Assembly (NCBI RefSeq): GCF_016135805.1
Contig: NZ_JADWOX010000005.1
Coordinates: 124,001-188,000 of the forward strand
DNA: 64,000 nt
Direction: 5' to 3'
Origin: Caulobacter hibisci
Lineage (GTDB): Bacteria > Pseudomonadota > Alphaproteobacteria > Caulobacterales > Caulobacteraceae
Shown piece by piece: positions 1-7,537 of this stretch (position 1 is the stretch's first letter; every line of letters starts with the position of its first letter). The translations under genes were made by a program, and so were the position numbers. The notes beneath the pieces are model-generated. The model was not told the DNA's origin, did not search any database, and worked only from the letters and a program-made list of their open reading frames with translations.

Positions 1-26
1 AACGGGGGCGGATCAGGAGCAGAAAA

Positions 27-212
27 ATGGCCACGGCCCTTTATGCGACCGGCTTCAAGGCCCGCAAACGCCGCAAGATCGTCCAGCGCCGCCTGCGCGT
101 CGCGGTCGTCTGCATGGTCCTGCTGAACCTGGCCGTCTGGGCCGGCGTCGTCGCCGCCCTGCGCGGCATCGACGTGGCGGGGCTGCTGGCGACCTTGCCC
201 CCTCTCTCTTAG
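27..212 (+). CDS. small single-pass membrane protein, unknown function
   Basis: This encodes 61 residues. The first third is strongly basic (KARKRRKIVQRRLR) and is followed by one hydrophobic segment at about residues 25-45, so the product is probably a small inner-membrane protein with a cytoplasmic basic N-terminus. An AGGAG ribosome-binding site lies at 15-19, eight bases before the ATG. A strong hairpin terminator follows directly. It converges with the flgBC-fliE operon. No family was recognised, and the calls of gene and topology rest on the RBS, the hydrophobic segment and the terminator. Confidence 0.6.
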   Translation: MATALYATGFKARKRRKIVQRRLRVAVVCMVLLNLAVWAGVVAALRGIDVAGLLATLPPLS

Positions 213-227
213 AGAGCCGCACGAACA

Positions 228-266
228 AAAACGCCGCGACGGCCGATCGGCCAGTCGCGGCGTTTT
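228..266. terminator. bidirectional hairpin terminator between the small membrane protein gene and fliE
   Basis: A perfect 13-bp stem (228-240 pairs with 254-266) begins with AAAA and ends with TTTT, so it can act on both strands. The flanking bases at 218-239 are nearly the same as 62168-62189, where a matching hairpin sits inside a repeat, so the terminator may belong to a mobile intergenic module. Confidence 0.8.
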
Positions 267-278
267 GCGTCTGCAGAA

Positions 279-326
279 CCCCTCATCCGGCGCTGCGCGC
301 CACCTTCTCCCGCAAGGGGAGAAGGG
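279..326 (-). repeat. short intergenic repeat, family R1 (single half)
   Basis: The sequence runs CCCCTCATCCG, a short variable palindrome, then CACCTTCTCCCGCAAGGGGA. The same unit recurs at 6139-6190 and 62228-62278, and as its inverted partner at 6025-6079, 39611-39665 and 62110-62168. It lies at the 3' end of fliE. Confidence 0.8.
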
Positions 327-329
327 CCG

Positions 330-635
330 TCAGATCGACATCCGCATGATCTCTTGATAGGCCGAGATCACCTGGTCGCGGATCGAGATCACCGTCTCCA
401 GGCTGGCTTCGGCCGACGAGATGGCGGTGACGACGTCGAGCATCTCGGCCTTGCCGGCCGCCTGCTGGGCGATCTTGTGCTCGGCCTGGCGCGAGGCCTG
501 GACCGTGTCGGTCATGGCCGACTTCAGCATGTCGCCGAAGTCCATCTTCTTGGGCTCGCCCACGCTCTTGCCGAGCGATAGCGGCGTCGAGCCCGTGGCG
601 GCGTAGGCCTTGGAAGCGGCGAGCGCGGTGATCAT
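330..635 (-). CDS. fliE: flagellar hook-basal body complex protein FliE
   Basis: FliE joins the MS ring to the proximal rod of the flagellar basal body. The 101-residue length is normal for the family. It is predicted all-helical, with the conserved motif [10 protein letters not shown] near residue 31 and the typical C-terminal stretch [20 protein letters not shown]. It is the last gene of flgB-flgC-fliE, with an 11-base gap from flgC, so the three rod parts are probably co-transcribed from the promoter near 1550. No defects were seen. Confidence 0.95.
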   Translation of the reverse strand: MITALAASKAYAATGSTPLSLGKSVGEPKKMDFGDMLKSAMTDTVQASRQAEHKIAQQAAGKAEMLDVVTAISSAEASLETVISIRDQVISAYQEIMRMSI

Positions 636-646
636 CCCTTACGCCC

Positions 647-1066
647 CTACTTCTTGAGGATGTCGAGGGTGCGCGACTGCATGCTGCGTGCGGTCTCGAT
701 GACGTTGAGATTGGCCTCGTAGGCGCGCTGCGCCTCCTTCATGTCCAGCGCCTCGACCAGGGTGTCGACGTTGGGCAGCTTGACGTAGCCCTTGGCGTCG
801 GCGGCCGGGTTGCCGGGATCGTACTCGGTCTTGAAGGCGCTCTCGTCGCCCTCGACGCGGATCATGCTGACGCCCTCGCCGCCCTCGATCTTGGTCGGGC
901 GGAACACCGGCACCTGGCGGCGATAGGGGTCGCCGCCGGCCGTGCGGGCCGTCGAATTGGCGTTGGCGATGTTCTCGGCGATGATGCGCATGCGGCCCTG
1001 CTGGGCCTTGAGCGCGCTGGCCGCCACGGCCATCGCCGCCGCCGACTGGGATCTGATCTCGGGCAT
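647..1066 (-). CDS. flgC: flagellar basal-body rod protein FlgC
   Basis: FlgC is a proximal rod subunit of the flagellum, exported through the flagellar type III system. The protein has 139 residues. The N-terminal rod motif is present as AAENIANANS-like sequence (IIAENIANANSTART), followed by the conserved PYRRQ segment. The C-terminal helix (EALDMKEAQRAYEANLNVIE) is typical of FlgB/FlgC/FlgG. The ATG at 1066 lies 11 bases after the flgB stop, and fliE follows after 11 bases, which supports one operon. Confidence 0.95.
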   Translation of the reverse strand: MPEIRSQSAAAMAVAASALKAQQGRMRIIAENIANANSTARTAGGDPYRRQVPVFRPTKIEGGEGVSMIRVEGDESAFKTEYDPGNPAADAKGYVKLPNVDTLVEALDMKEAQRAYEANLNVIETARSMQSRTLDILKK

Positions 1067-1077
1067 CTAGCGTGTCC

Positions 1078-1521
1078 TCAACCGTTCGGGCGGCGCGAGG
1101 CGGTGCGGAGCATCGCCAGCGAGCGTTGATAGAAGGAGACCGCCGCGTCGTAGTTCATGCGCGCATCGGTCATCTTGAGCATCTGGTCCTCGAGGCTCAC
1201 GGAATTGCCGTCGAGGGTGGTCTCGCTGTCGGCGCCCTGCGGCGAGCGCCACGGCGTGGCCTGGCTGGCCGGGGCCATGTGGCCACCGCTGGTCGCCAGC
1301 ATCCGGACCGGACCGGCCGGAGCCGAGCCGCCGCCGCGATAGGACGACCCGGTCGCCTGGGCGTCGAGCGAGGCCTGAAAGGTGTAGGCCTTCAGGTCCC
1401 GCGGCTGGTAGCCGGGGGTGTCTGCGTTGGCCACGTTCTGCGATACGACCTTCTGCCGCTCGTTCAGATAGCCGAGCCGGCTCTTGAGCATCGCAAAGAG
1501 GGGGATATCGTCGGGACCCAT
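1078..1521 (-). CDS. flgB: flagellar basal-body rod protein FlgB
   Basis: FlgB is the most proximal rod subunit. The N-terminal motif KVVSQNVANADTPGYQPRDL is diagnostic. The ATG at 1521 (147 residues) was chosen because the family motif begins about 30 residues in; the frame is open further upstream to 1575, but that extension has no rod-like sequence and would overlap the promoter. It heads flgB-flgC-fliE. A CtrA-type box lies 23 bases upstream, so transcription would begin close to the start codon and the leader would be very short. Confidence 0.92.
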   Translation of the reverse strand: MGPDDIPLFAMLKSRLGYLNERQKVVSQNVANADTPGYQPRDLKAYTFQASLDAQATGSSYRGGGSAPAGPVRMLATSGGHMAPASQATPWRSPQGADSETTLDGNSVSLEDQMLKMTDARMNYDAAVSFYQRSLAMLRTASRRPNG

Positions 1522-1543
1522 GCGATCATGGTGAAGAAACAGG

Positions 1544-1559
1544 GTTAATCCCGAATTAA
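1544..1559 (-). promoter_or_regulatory. CtrA-type box between flgB and fliO
   Basis: Read on the minus strand the sequence is TTAATTCGGGATTAAC, an exact match to the CtrA consensus TTAA-N7-TTAAC. It is nearly palindromic, so the plus strand also reads TTAA-N7-TTAA. It lies between the divergent flgBC-fliE and fliOP operons. In Caulobacter CtrA activates early flagellar operons from such sites overlapping the -35 region. The match is seen; the regulation is inferred. Confidence 0.8.
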
Positions 1560-1631
1560 GAACCGTGGGGCACACCAGGGATGCGGCGCCTCGCCGCGCC
1601 TTTCCTCTTCTTGGATTTCAGTCCGCGCGCC

Positions 1632-1943
1632 ATGGACGTCTTTCTTCTGATCCGCGCCGTCGCCGCGCTCGCCGTGACCCTGGGCCTGATCGGCCTGGCC
1701 GCCGTGGCCCTGCGTCGATTCGGGCCCGACGCCCTCAACCGCCTGGTCTCCCAGCGCCGCGAGCGCCGGCTGAGGGTGGTCGAGACCCTGGTGCTCGACC
1801 CGGCCCGCCGCCTGGTGCTGTGCCGCCTCGACGGCGAGGAGCGCCTGGTCCTGCTCGGCGAAGGCCGCCTGCTGGACTGGATCCCGGCCGGCCCGCAAGC
1901 TGCCCCGCCCTCTTCCGAGATCCAGCCGGAGCCCGCAGCCTGA
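1632..1943 (+). CDS. fliO: flagellar biosynthesis protein FliO
   Basis: FliO is a small membrane protein that helps assemble FliP into the flagellar type III export gate. The 103 residues comprise one N-terminal membrane segment (about residues 3-25) and a cytoplasmic domain with the family pattern RRLRVVETLVLDPARRLVLC. The ATG at 1632 was chosen; the frame is open to 1581, but the added residues are not FliO-like. Its stop overlaps the fliP start (TGATG), which indicates translational coupling. Confidence 0.88.
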   Translation: MDVFLLIRAVAALAVTLGLIGLAAVALRRFGPDALNRLVSQRRERRLRVVETLVLDPARRLVLCRLDGEERLVLLGEGRLLDWIPAGPQAAPPSSEIQPEPAA

Positions 1944-2740
1944 TGCGCCTGCTCAAGTCCCTTTCCGGCGCCACCCCGCAGGAGCTGCGCCGCGCGGCCC
2001 TGATCGCCGTGCTGGCCGGCTTCGCCACCACGCTGGGCCCGTCCCTGGCCATGGCCCAGTCGGCGATCAACGTCGACCTCGGCACCGGCGCGGGCCTGTC
2101 CGAGCGCGTCGTCCAGTTGGTCGGCCTGCTGACGGTGCTGTCCCTGGCCCCGTCGATCGTCATCATGACGACCTCGTTCGTCCGCATCGTCGTGGTGCTG
2201 GGCCTGCTGCGCACGGCGATCGGCGTGCAGCAGAGCCCGCCCAACCCCGTGATCATCAGCCTGGCCCTGTTCCTGACCGCCATCGTCATGGGCCCGACCT
2301 TCGAGCAGTCCTACGACGCCGGCGTCAAACCCCTGCTCGACAAGCAGATGGAGCTGCCCGAGGCCTTCGAGGCCGCCGGCCAGCCGGTGAAGACCTTCAT
2401 GCTGCGCCAGGTCGACGAGGACGACCTGGCCCTGTTCATCCGCCTGTCCAAGATCGAGAAGCCCAAGACCGCCCAGGAAACCCCGCTGAAGGTGGTCACC
2501 CCGGCCTTCATGATCTCGGAACTGAAGCGCGCCTTCGAGATCGGCTTCCTGCTGTTCATCCCGTTCCTGGTCATCGACCTGGTCGTGGCCAGCGTGCTGA
2601 TGAGCATGGGCATGATGATGCTGCCCCCGGCCTCGGTCAGCCTGCCGTTCAAGCTGATCTTCTTCGTGCTAGTGGATGGCTGGCGACTCGTCTGCGGCAG
2701 CCTGGTGGAAAGCTTCCAGCGCGGCGCGGGCGGCGGCTGA
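1943..2740 (+). CDS. fliP: flagellar type III export protein FliP
   Basis: FliP forms the core of the flagellar export gate in the inner membrane. The protein has 265 residues. It carries a cleavable-type signal sequence (cleavage probably after AMAQ, near residue 40), then the FliP signatures TSFVRIVVVLGLLRTAIG and FEIGFLLFIPFLVIDLVVAS, and four hydrophobic segments in all. It starts within the fliO stop codon. The ribokinase gene follows 42 bases downstream and may be on the same transcript. Confidence 0.95.
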   Translation: MRLLKSLSGATPQELRRAALIAVLAGFATTLGPSLAMAQSAINVDLGTGAGLSERVVQLVGLLTVLSLAPSIVIMTTSFVRIVVVLGLLRTAIGVQQSPPNPVIISLALFLTAIVMGPTFEQSYDAGVKPLLDKQMELPEAFEAAGQPVKTFMLRQVDEDDLALFIRLSKIEKPKTAQETPLKVVTPAFMISELKRAFEIGFLLFIPFLVIDLVVASVLMSMGMMMLPPASVSLPFKLIFFVLVDGWRLVCGSLVESFQRGAGGG

Positions 2741-2782
2741 CGCGCTATACTCACTGACGACAAGAACAGAAGACCAAGACCG

Positions 2783-3694
2783 ATGGGCGTTTTCGTACTG
2801 GGCTCGATCAATCTGGACGCCGTGGCGCGGGTCGACGACCTGCCGCGGCCGGGCGAGACCGTCGCCGGCCTGTCGCTGGAGCTGTTCCTCGGCGGCAAGG
2901 GCGCCAACCAGGCCGTCGCCGCCGCCCGCATGGGCGCGCCCACCCGCCTGATGGGCGCGGTCGGCAAGGACGACAGCGGCGCGGGCCTGAAGGCCAAGCT
3001 CGCCGGCTACGGCGTGCAGGTGGCCGACGTCGCCGAGCTGTCGGGCGCCCCCACCGGCCAGGCCCATGTCTGGGTGTCCAACAGCGGCGAGAACATGATC
3101 GTCGTCACCGGCGGCGCCAACATGATGGTCACCGCCCAGCAGGTGGCCGCCACGCCGCTCGAGGGCCAGCGCGTGCTGCTGGCCCAGCTGGAGACCCCGG
3201 CCGCCGCCATCGAGGCCCTGTTCAAGGCCGGCGCGGCCAAGGGCGGCCTGCGCGTGCTGAACGCCGCCCCCGCCCTGCCCCAGGGCGCGGCCCTGTTTCC
3301 GCTGACCGACATCCTGATCCTCAACCAGACTGAACTGGCCACCTACGCCCGCCTCGACCGCGAGCCGGCCAAGCTGGAAGAGGTGTCCAAGGCCTGCCGC
3401 AAGCTGATGAGCCGCCCGGACCAGACGATCATCGTCACCCTCGGCTCGGCCGGCGTCGCCGCCGTGCGCCGCGACGAGGCCTTCCTGGTCGAGGGCCGCA
3501 AGGTCAAGGCCGTCGACACTGTCGGGGCCGGCGACTGCTTCTGCGGCGCCCTGGCCGCCGGCCTGTCGGCCAATCTCGACCTGCGCGAAGCCGTCGAACA
3601 GGCCAACGCCGCCGCCGCCCTGTCGGTGCAGAAGCCGGGCGCCGCCCCGTCCATGCCGGGCAAGCGCGAAGTCGAGGTTTTCCTGGAGGGGTGA
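2783..3694 (+). CDS. rbsK: ribokinase (PfkB family)
   Basis: This PfkB-family sugar kinase phosphorylates ribose, or a related pentose, at O5 using ATP. The 303 residues are the usual family length. Visible marks are the N-terminal LGSINLDAV, the first signature GGKGANQAVAAARMGA, and the second signature DTVGAGDCFCGALAAGL containing the catalytic Asp. No ribose transporter or repressor gene lies nearby, and it follows fliP, so nucleoside or ribose scavenging is only an inference. Confidence in the family is high and in the exact sugar moderate. Confidence 0.88.
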   Translation: MGVFVLGSINLDAVARVDDLPRPGETVAGLSLELFLGGKGANQAVAAARMGAPTRLMGAVGKDDSGAGLKAKLAGYGVQVADVAELSGAPTGQAHVWVSNSGENMIVVTGGANMMVTAQQVAATPLEGQRVLLAQLETPAAAIEALFKAGAAKGGLRVLNAAPALPQGAALFPLTDILILNQTELATYARLDREPAKLEEVSKACRKLMSRPDQTIIVTLGSAGVAAVRRDEAFLVEGRKVKAVDTVGAGDCFCGALAAGLSANLDLREAVEQANAAAALSVQKPGAAPSMPGKREVEVFLEG

Positions 3695-3783
3695 GGCGCT
3701 ACCGCCCCCGGGCCACCGCTAACGACAACCCGCGCCCAAGCGAACGGATTTGGCGACGGCTATGGGCGGGAAGCGGGTTTCGA

Positions 3784-3968
3784 CCCCTCTCTCATGGAGA
3801 GAGGGAGGGGCCCGCGCCGCAAGGCGTGGGAGGGTGAGAGGGTAGGCGAAGCCCCTGGACGATCTTGGCGCTGTTGCGGGCGACGTGCCGGCACGCCGGC
3901 TGAAGGTGTAACCACTCACCCTCCCATCGCTACGCGATGGGCCCCTCCCTCTCTCTAAGAGAGAGGGT
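3784..3968. repeat. paired inverted intergenic repeat, family R2
   Basis: Two arms, 3784-3842 and 3913-3968, are reverse complements of each other. The arm reads CCTCTCTC..GAGAGAGGGAGGGGCCC, then a short variable palindrome, then GTGGGAGGGTGAGAG. A spacer of about 70 bases separates them. The same paired design occurs at 50746-50962 and 53620-53809. It fills most of the 425-base gap between rbsK and the PAS gene; the rest of that gap (3969-4119) shows nothing recognisable. Confidence 0.85.
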
Positions 3969-4119
3969 TCTCGCGCCTGACGTCCACAAAGGGTCGTGAA
4001 CCGAAGTTCGTCCCGCCGCCTGTTTCGGACGCTCAGATCGGTGTCGCGAGCGAATGTTTGTTTCGGTCAACACCCGCCCTTGTGGCGGGATTGACGGGAG
4101 GCTTTGGAACGCGCCGCCT

Positions 4120-4611
4120 TCAGGCCGCGCGGATGCCGCTGAAGCCGCTTTCGGCCTGCGAGCCGACCACGGCGTCGTAGCCGAGGATCATGTCGACGTC
4201 CTTGCCGTTGCTGGCCAGCGGCAGGCGCAGCCACAGGATCGAGACGTGCGGAGCGCCGCGCCAACCCAGGTTGTGGACGCCGACGCCCGGACGGCGCTCG
4301 TCGACCACCTTGTCCAGTTCGGCGCGCCAGTAGTCGGCGGCGGCGGAGTTGTAGACCTCGTCCAGCTTGCGGCCAGTGATCTCGCGGCCATAGACGCCGT
4401 AGAGGCCGGTGCCGGCCAGGCGCAGGCGATAGTCGCGCGGCTCGCGCACCACGTCGGTCAGGCTGACGGTCGGCAGCAGGCGCTTGATGCCGGAAGGTTG
4501 AAGATCGACACGCGCAGGCAGGTTCGCCCCGCGGCGCAGGGACGCCCAGTATGCGAACATTTCCTGATGAGCGCGCGCCGCCGTGGCGGATGCGCTCAAT
4601 TGCGCGGACAT
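4120..4611 (-). CDS. PAS_5 family protein
   Basis: The 163-residue protein resembles the alphaproteobacterial PAS_5 family (PF07310), with the pattern PARVDLQPSGIKRLLPTVSL, then RLRLAGTGLYGVYGREITGR, and a closing beta-rich half. It has no output domain, so it is probably a stand-alone sensor or adaptor. The ATG at 4611 is preferred over a TTG at 4659 because AAGGA lies about ten bases upstream of it. It is monocistronic and points toward rbsK. The ligand is unknown. Confidence 0.72.
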   Translation of the reverse strand: MSAQLSASATAARAHQEMFAYWASLRRGANLPARVDLQPSGIKRLLPTVSLTDVVREPRDYRLRLAGTGLYGVYGREITGRKLDEVYNSAAADYWRAELDKVVDERRPGVGVHNLGWRGAPHVSILWLRLPLASNGKDVDMILGYDAVVGSQAESGFSGIRAA

Positions 4612-4842
4612 CTTCAGAGTCCTTAACAAGTCTTTGGAATCACGGTGATTCACCGCCAATTCACTATGTCTTAAGGACCGAATCGGCGGAAGCGAAAAAT
4701 CGCCGCCGCCAACAAAGATTCTGCTGGCGAGTCAATCTTTCAGCACAACGCCCGGCCGCCGAGAGGGCGACCGGGCGTCGATGTTTTTCGCCAAGCTTAA
4801 CCGCAAGCGATTGATTGATTTAGGGTAAATGAACGCTCAGAC

Positions 4843-5262
4843 TCAAGCCTTGCGGGCGGTGCGGGCCCCGCGGCCGGCCTGACCCAGGCCCATTTGCCGG
4901 GCAAGATCCGAACGCGCCTTGGCGTAGTTGGGCGCAACCATCGGGTAGTCCGACGGCAGGCCCCACTTCTCACGGTAGTCCTCGGGGCTCAGGTCATACT
5001 GGGTGCGCAGGTGGCGCTTCAGCGACTTGAACCGCCGGCCGTCCTCCAGGCAGACCAGATAGTCGGGCGTGACCGAGCGGCGCACCGGCACGGCCGGCTC
5101 CTTGGGCTCGGGCGCGGCGGCCTGGGGCGCGCCGACCGCGGCCAGGGCCCCGTGCACGCTGCGGATCAGGCCCGGCATGTCGGCCGCCGACACGGCGTTG
5201 CCGCCCACGAAGGCCGCGACGATGCTCGCGGTCAGCTCGACGAGGGGGATTTCTTCTTCCAT
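4843..5262 (-). CDS. mucR: MucR/Ros family transcriptional regulator (first copy)
   Basis: This is a zinc-finger DNA-binding repressor; in Caulobacter the two MucR paralogs act with SciP and CtrA on cell-cycle and motility promoters. The 139 residues contain an N-terminal helical oligomerisation region, a Pro/Ala linker, and the finger VCLEDGRRFKSLKRHLRTQY with Cys and Asp in place of the classical Cys-Cys pair and two His, then SPEDYREKWGLPSDYPM. The ATG at 5262 (with GGGAGAGG upstream) aligns with the start of the second copy; an ATG at 5283 is also open. It lies two genes from fliP. Confidence 0.92.
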   Translation of the reverse strand: MEEEIPLVELTASIVAAFVGGNAVSAADMPGLIRSVHGALAAVGAPQAAAPEPKEPAVPVRRSVTPDYLVCLEDGRRFKSLKRHLRTQYDLSPEDYREKWGLPSDYPMVAPNYAKARSDLARQMGLGQAGRGARTARKA

Positions 5263-5504
5263 GACGCCTCTCCCGATTTCCATTTCTCTTTATTCGACGC
5301 GCTTCAGCCTGTGCGCGAAGTCCACCCAGGGATAATCTCGGCAGTAAAGCTCGGCAATAGCTGAGATCGCGGAATATTGGCCGGCGAAAGCCTTACGGCT
5401 CTTTTGACCAGCGACTTAATGTCGCAAGTTGAACGTTTCAGTTTTTGGATTTTGATTGAACACGTTCAGTCGATCCGCACCCTACCGGGAGAGCTTCTCG
5501 GTTC

Positions 5505-5993
5505 AACGGGGATAGAGCCAAGTCCATCCCCGTCGCCACAAGAACGAAATCCAGCAAAATCAACACCCTGCAACTTTCTCGCCCGAACTTATCAGACGCG
5601 TCCAAATCCCCCGCACAATAGACCCCGTCCCGTCGCAGGGAGAGGGCGCAAGGATCCGGCCCGAAGCGTGCGACGGCGATGCGATCGAGCGGGGCTGACG
5701 GAGCTGCGTGAGCAGGGCCTGAAAGCTTAAATGAGGATGGGGGACGTAAACCCATCCATCGGGAGCTTGCCTGCCATAGGCTCCCGCCCGTCCGAGGGTC
5801 CGCGCCGCATGCACGCCTGGCCGCCAAGAAACGGGGCGCATTGCATGGGGAAGGGGCACAGGGCGGAAGAGGCCCGCGCGCCCCGGCCTGAGGTTCAACG
5901 ATCGCGCGGGGCGTCAGAGCTTCGTCGAAACGGTATTCAAAACTCACACATCCGGGCGCAGCCCGGACGCCCCGCGCCCTCTCCGATCAACTC
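5505..5993 (-). repeat. 489-bp structured repeat, copy A
   Basis: The reverse complement of this stretch matches 21948-22436. The part at 5640-5993 is nearly identical to its partner, and the 5505-5640 end is more diverged. Hairpins are conserved: 5735-5741 with 5751-5757, 5760-5766 with 5780-5786, and 5951-5957 with 5961-5967. Single-base indels between the copies destroy any shared reading frame. It lies upstream of mucR. The rest of the 5263-6024 gap is AT-richer promoter DNA with no gene seen. Confidence 0.85.
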
Positions 5994-6024
5994 AGCGGTT
6001 TTCCGCGTGAGATCGCTCACCCGT

Positions 6025-6190
6025 TCCCTCTCCCCTTGCGGGAGAGGGTGGCCTGCGAAGCAGGTCGGGTGAGGGGTCGAAAGTCCTGCCCGCCGCGACG
6101 GCGGATCGACCGGATGCGGAGGCTGAAAGGTCTGAGAGACCCCTCATCCGACGGCCTTCGGCCGCCACCTTCTCCCGCAAGGGGAGAAGG
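6025..6190. repeat. paired inverted intergenic repeat, family R1
   Basis: The arms are 6025-6079 (CCCTCTCCCCTTGCGGGAGA..) and 6139-6190 (CCCCTCATCCGACGG..TTCTCCCGCAAGGGGA), which are roughly reverse complements around a 60-base spacer. It lies between repeat copy A and the DUF2336 gene, ending seven bases before that gene's stop. Confidence 0.85.
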
Positions 6191-6196
6191 AATACC

Positions 6197-7408
6197 TCAA
6201 CGCCCAAAATCCCGCGACAGGGCCAGCATCGCCGCCCGCTGGGGCACCGAATATTCGTCGATGGCGTCTTCGTCGCCCTCGCGGATGGCCTTCAGCAGGG
6301 CCGGCGTCAGGGCCGAGGACAGCGACCAGTTCCAGTAGCGCAGCACGGTCTGGGCCCGGTCGACGGCGATGGCGTCGAACACGCCGAGCACCCGCTCCAG
6401 CCCCGGCGAGGTCGCGCCGTTCGGGTCGGTCTCGGGCCGGCGCAGGCCGCGCCACAGGGCGCGAACGGCCGCGCGCGGCAGGCCGGTCGCCTTGCACAGG
6501 ATGGCCAGCGGCTCGCCGCCCGGATCGGTGAAGATCTTGGCCCCGGTCATCGGCTTCAGGCCGGCCAGGTACGAGATCTCCTCGGCCGTCTCGCGGGTCA
6601 GGCCGGTCTGGGCGGCGGCGACGGCGTCCTCGAGGCTGTCGAACGGGCTCTTGGCAATGGCCGCCCGGTTGCGTTGCCGGCGCTCGATGAACTGCAGGGC
6701 CTTGCGCGACAGCGGGTCCTGCCAGCCCTCCTCCGAGGCCACCGAGAACACGTCGCCGACGGCGTCCTGCAGGATCTCGCGCGAGACGGCGAAGCGCTGG
6801 AGGATGGTTCGCCGCGCCTCGGCGTCCGACCACCAGAACATCACATAGGCGTGGCTGGGCCGCAGCTCGGCGCGCTTCAGCAGCAGGGCCACCAGCCCCG
6901 GATTGTCGCGGGTCATGGCCACGACGTTCTCGACGCCCTGGTGGCTGAACCGGGCCAGTTCGTTGCGCAGCAGGGCCTCGACCACCTGGATCTCGCCCAT
7001 GTCGACCAGGGCGTCGGCCACGACCTCGCCCACCCCGCGGCGGATGGCGATCAGCCGGCGGTGCTCCTGGCTGGCGTGATACAGGCAGTCGATCAGGTCG
7101 GCGTCCGACAGGTTGGGCGAGTTCTCCAGCAGCGCCCGGGCCACCGCCACCTCGTCGCGCAGCAGCAGGCGCACCAGCGAGCCCGGCATGTCCGACAGCG
7201 TCGCCAGGCGCCGCGAGACCTTCTCGCGCTCCTCGACCACCGCCTCGCGCAGCATCTCGACCAGCAGGTCGGCGCACATGGCCCGCTCGAAGGCGTTGAT
7301 CCGGCTGGCGGGCAGGCATACCACGTCGGCCAGCCGCTTGAGCAGGGCGGCGCGCGACTTGGGCGGAACGGCGATCGGCTTGGCGAAGGGCGAGGTCGGG
7401 TCGGTCAT
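6197..7408 (-). CDS. DUF2336 domain-containing protein
   Basis: This 403-residue, all-helical cytoplasmic protein resembles the alphaproteobacterial DUF2336 family, which looks like a HEAT-type repeat array. Visible repeats of the type LLRDEVAVARALLENSP and RNELARFSHQGVENVV fall at about residues 80-200. No signal peptide or catalytic motif was seen. It starts at ATG 7408 (MTDPTSPFAKP). It is monocistronic, with repeats at its 3' end. Family members are mostly uncharacterised, so no function is assigned. Confidence 0.8.
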   Translation of the reverse strand: MTDPTSPFAKPIAVPPKSRAALLKRLADVVCLPASRINAFERAMCADLLVEMLREAVVEEREKVSRRLATLSDMPGSLVRLLLRDEVAVARALLENSPNLSDADLIDCLYHASQEHRRLIAIRRGVGEVVADALVDMGEIQVVEALLRNELARFSHQGVENVVAMTRDNPGLVALLLKRAELRPSHAYVMFWWSDAEARRTILQRFAVSREILQDAVGDVFSVASEEGWQDPLSRKALQFIERRQRNRAAIAKSPFDSLEDAVAAAQTGLTRETAEEISYLAGLKPMTGAKIFTDPGGEPLAILCKATGLPRAAVRALWRGLRRPETDPNGATSPGLERVLGVFDAIAVDRAQTVLRYWNWSLSSALTPALLKAIREGDEDAIDEYSVPQRAAMLALSRDFGR

Positions 7409-7537
7409 GATCTTCCTGGCGGCGAAGCCCCGGTCGCCGGAGTCGAAACTAGACGGTAAACGTCCTTATTCCGAATTGGCGCCAGGGATTCTCCCGCCGG
7501 GCGAATGTGCGGCGTACGGCCCTGCTCCGCCAGAGCC

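Noticed and set aside
3784..3968. CRISPR-like array
   Set aside because: The repeats are inverted pairs with a single spacer, not direct repeats with regular unique spacers, and no cas genes are present.
5438..5947. Open frame of 169 codons across repeat copy A, with a related frame in copy B at 21955-22323
   Set aside because: Single-base indels between the two copies shift the frame after about 55 residues, and the shared part is an effect of near-identical DNA. It lacks a ribosome-binding site.
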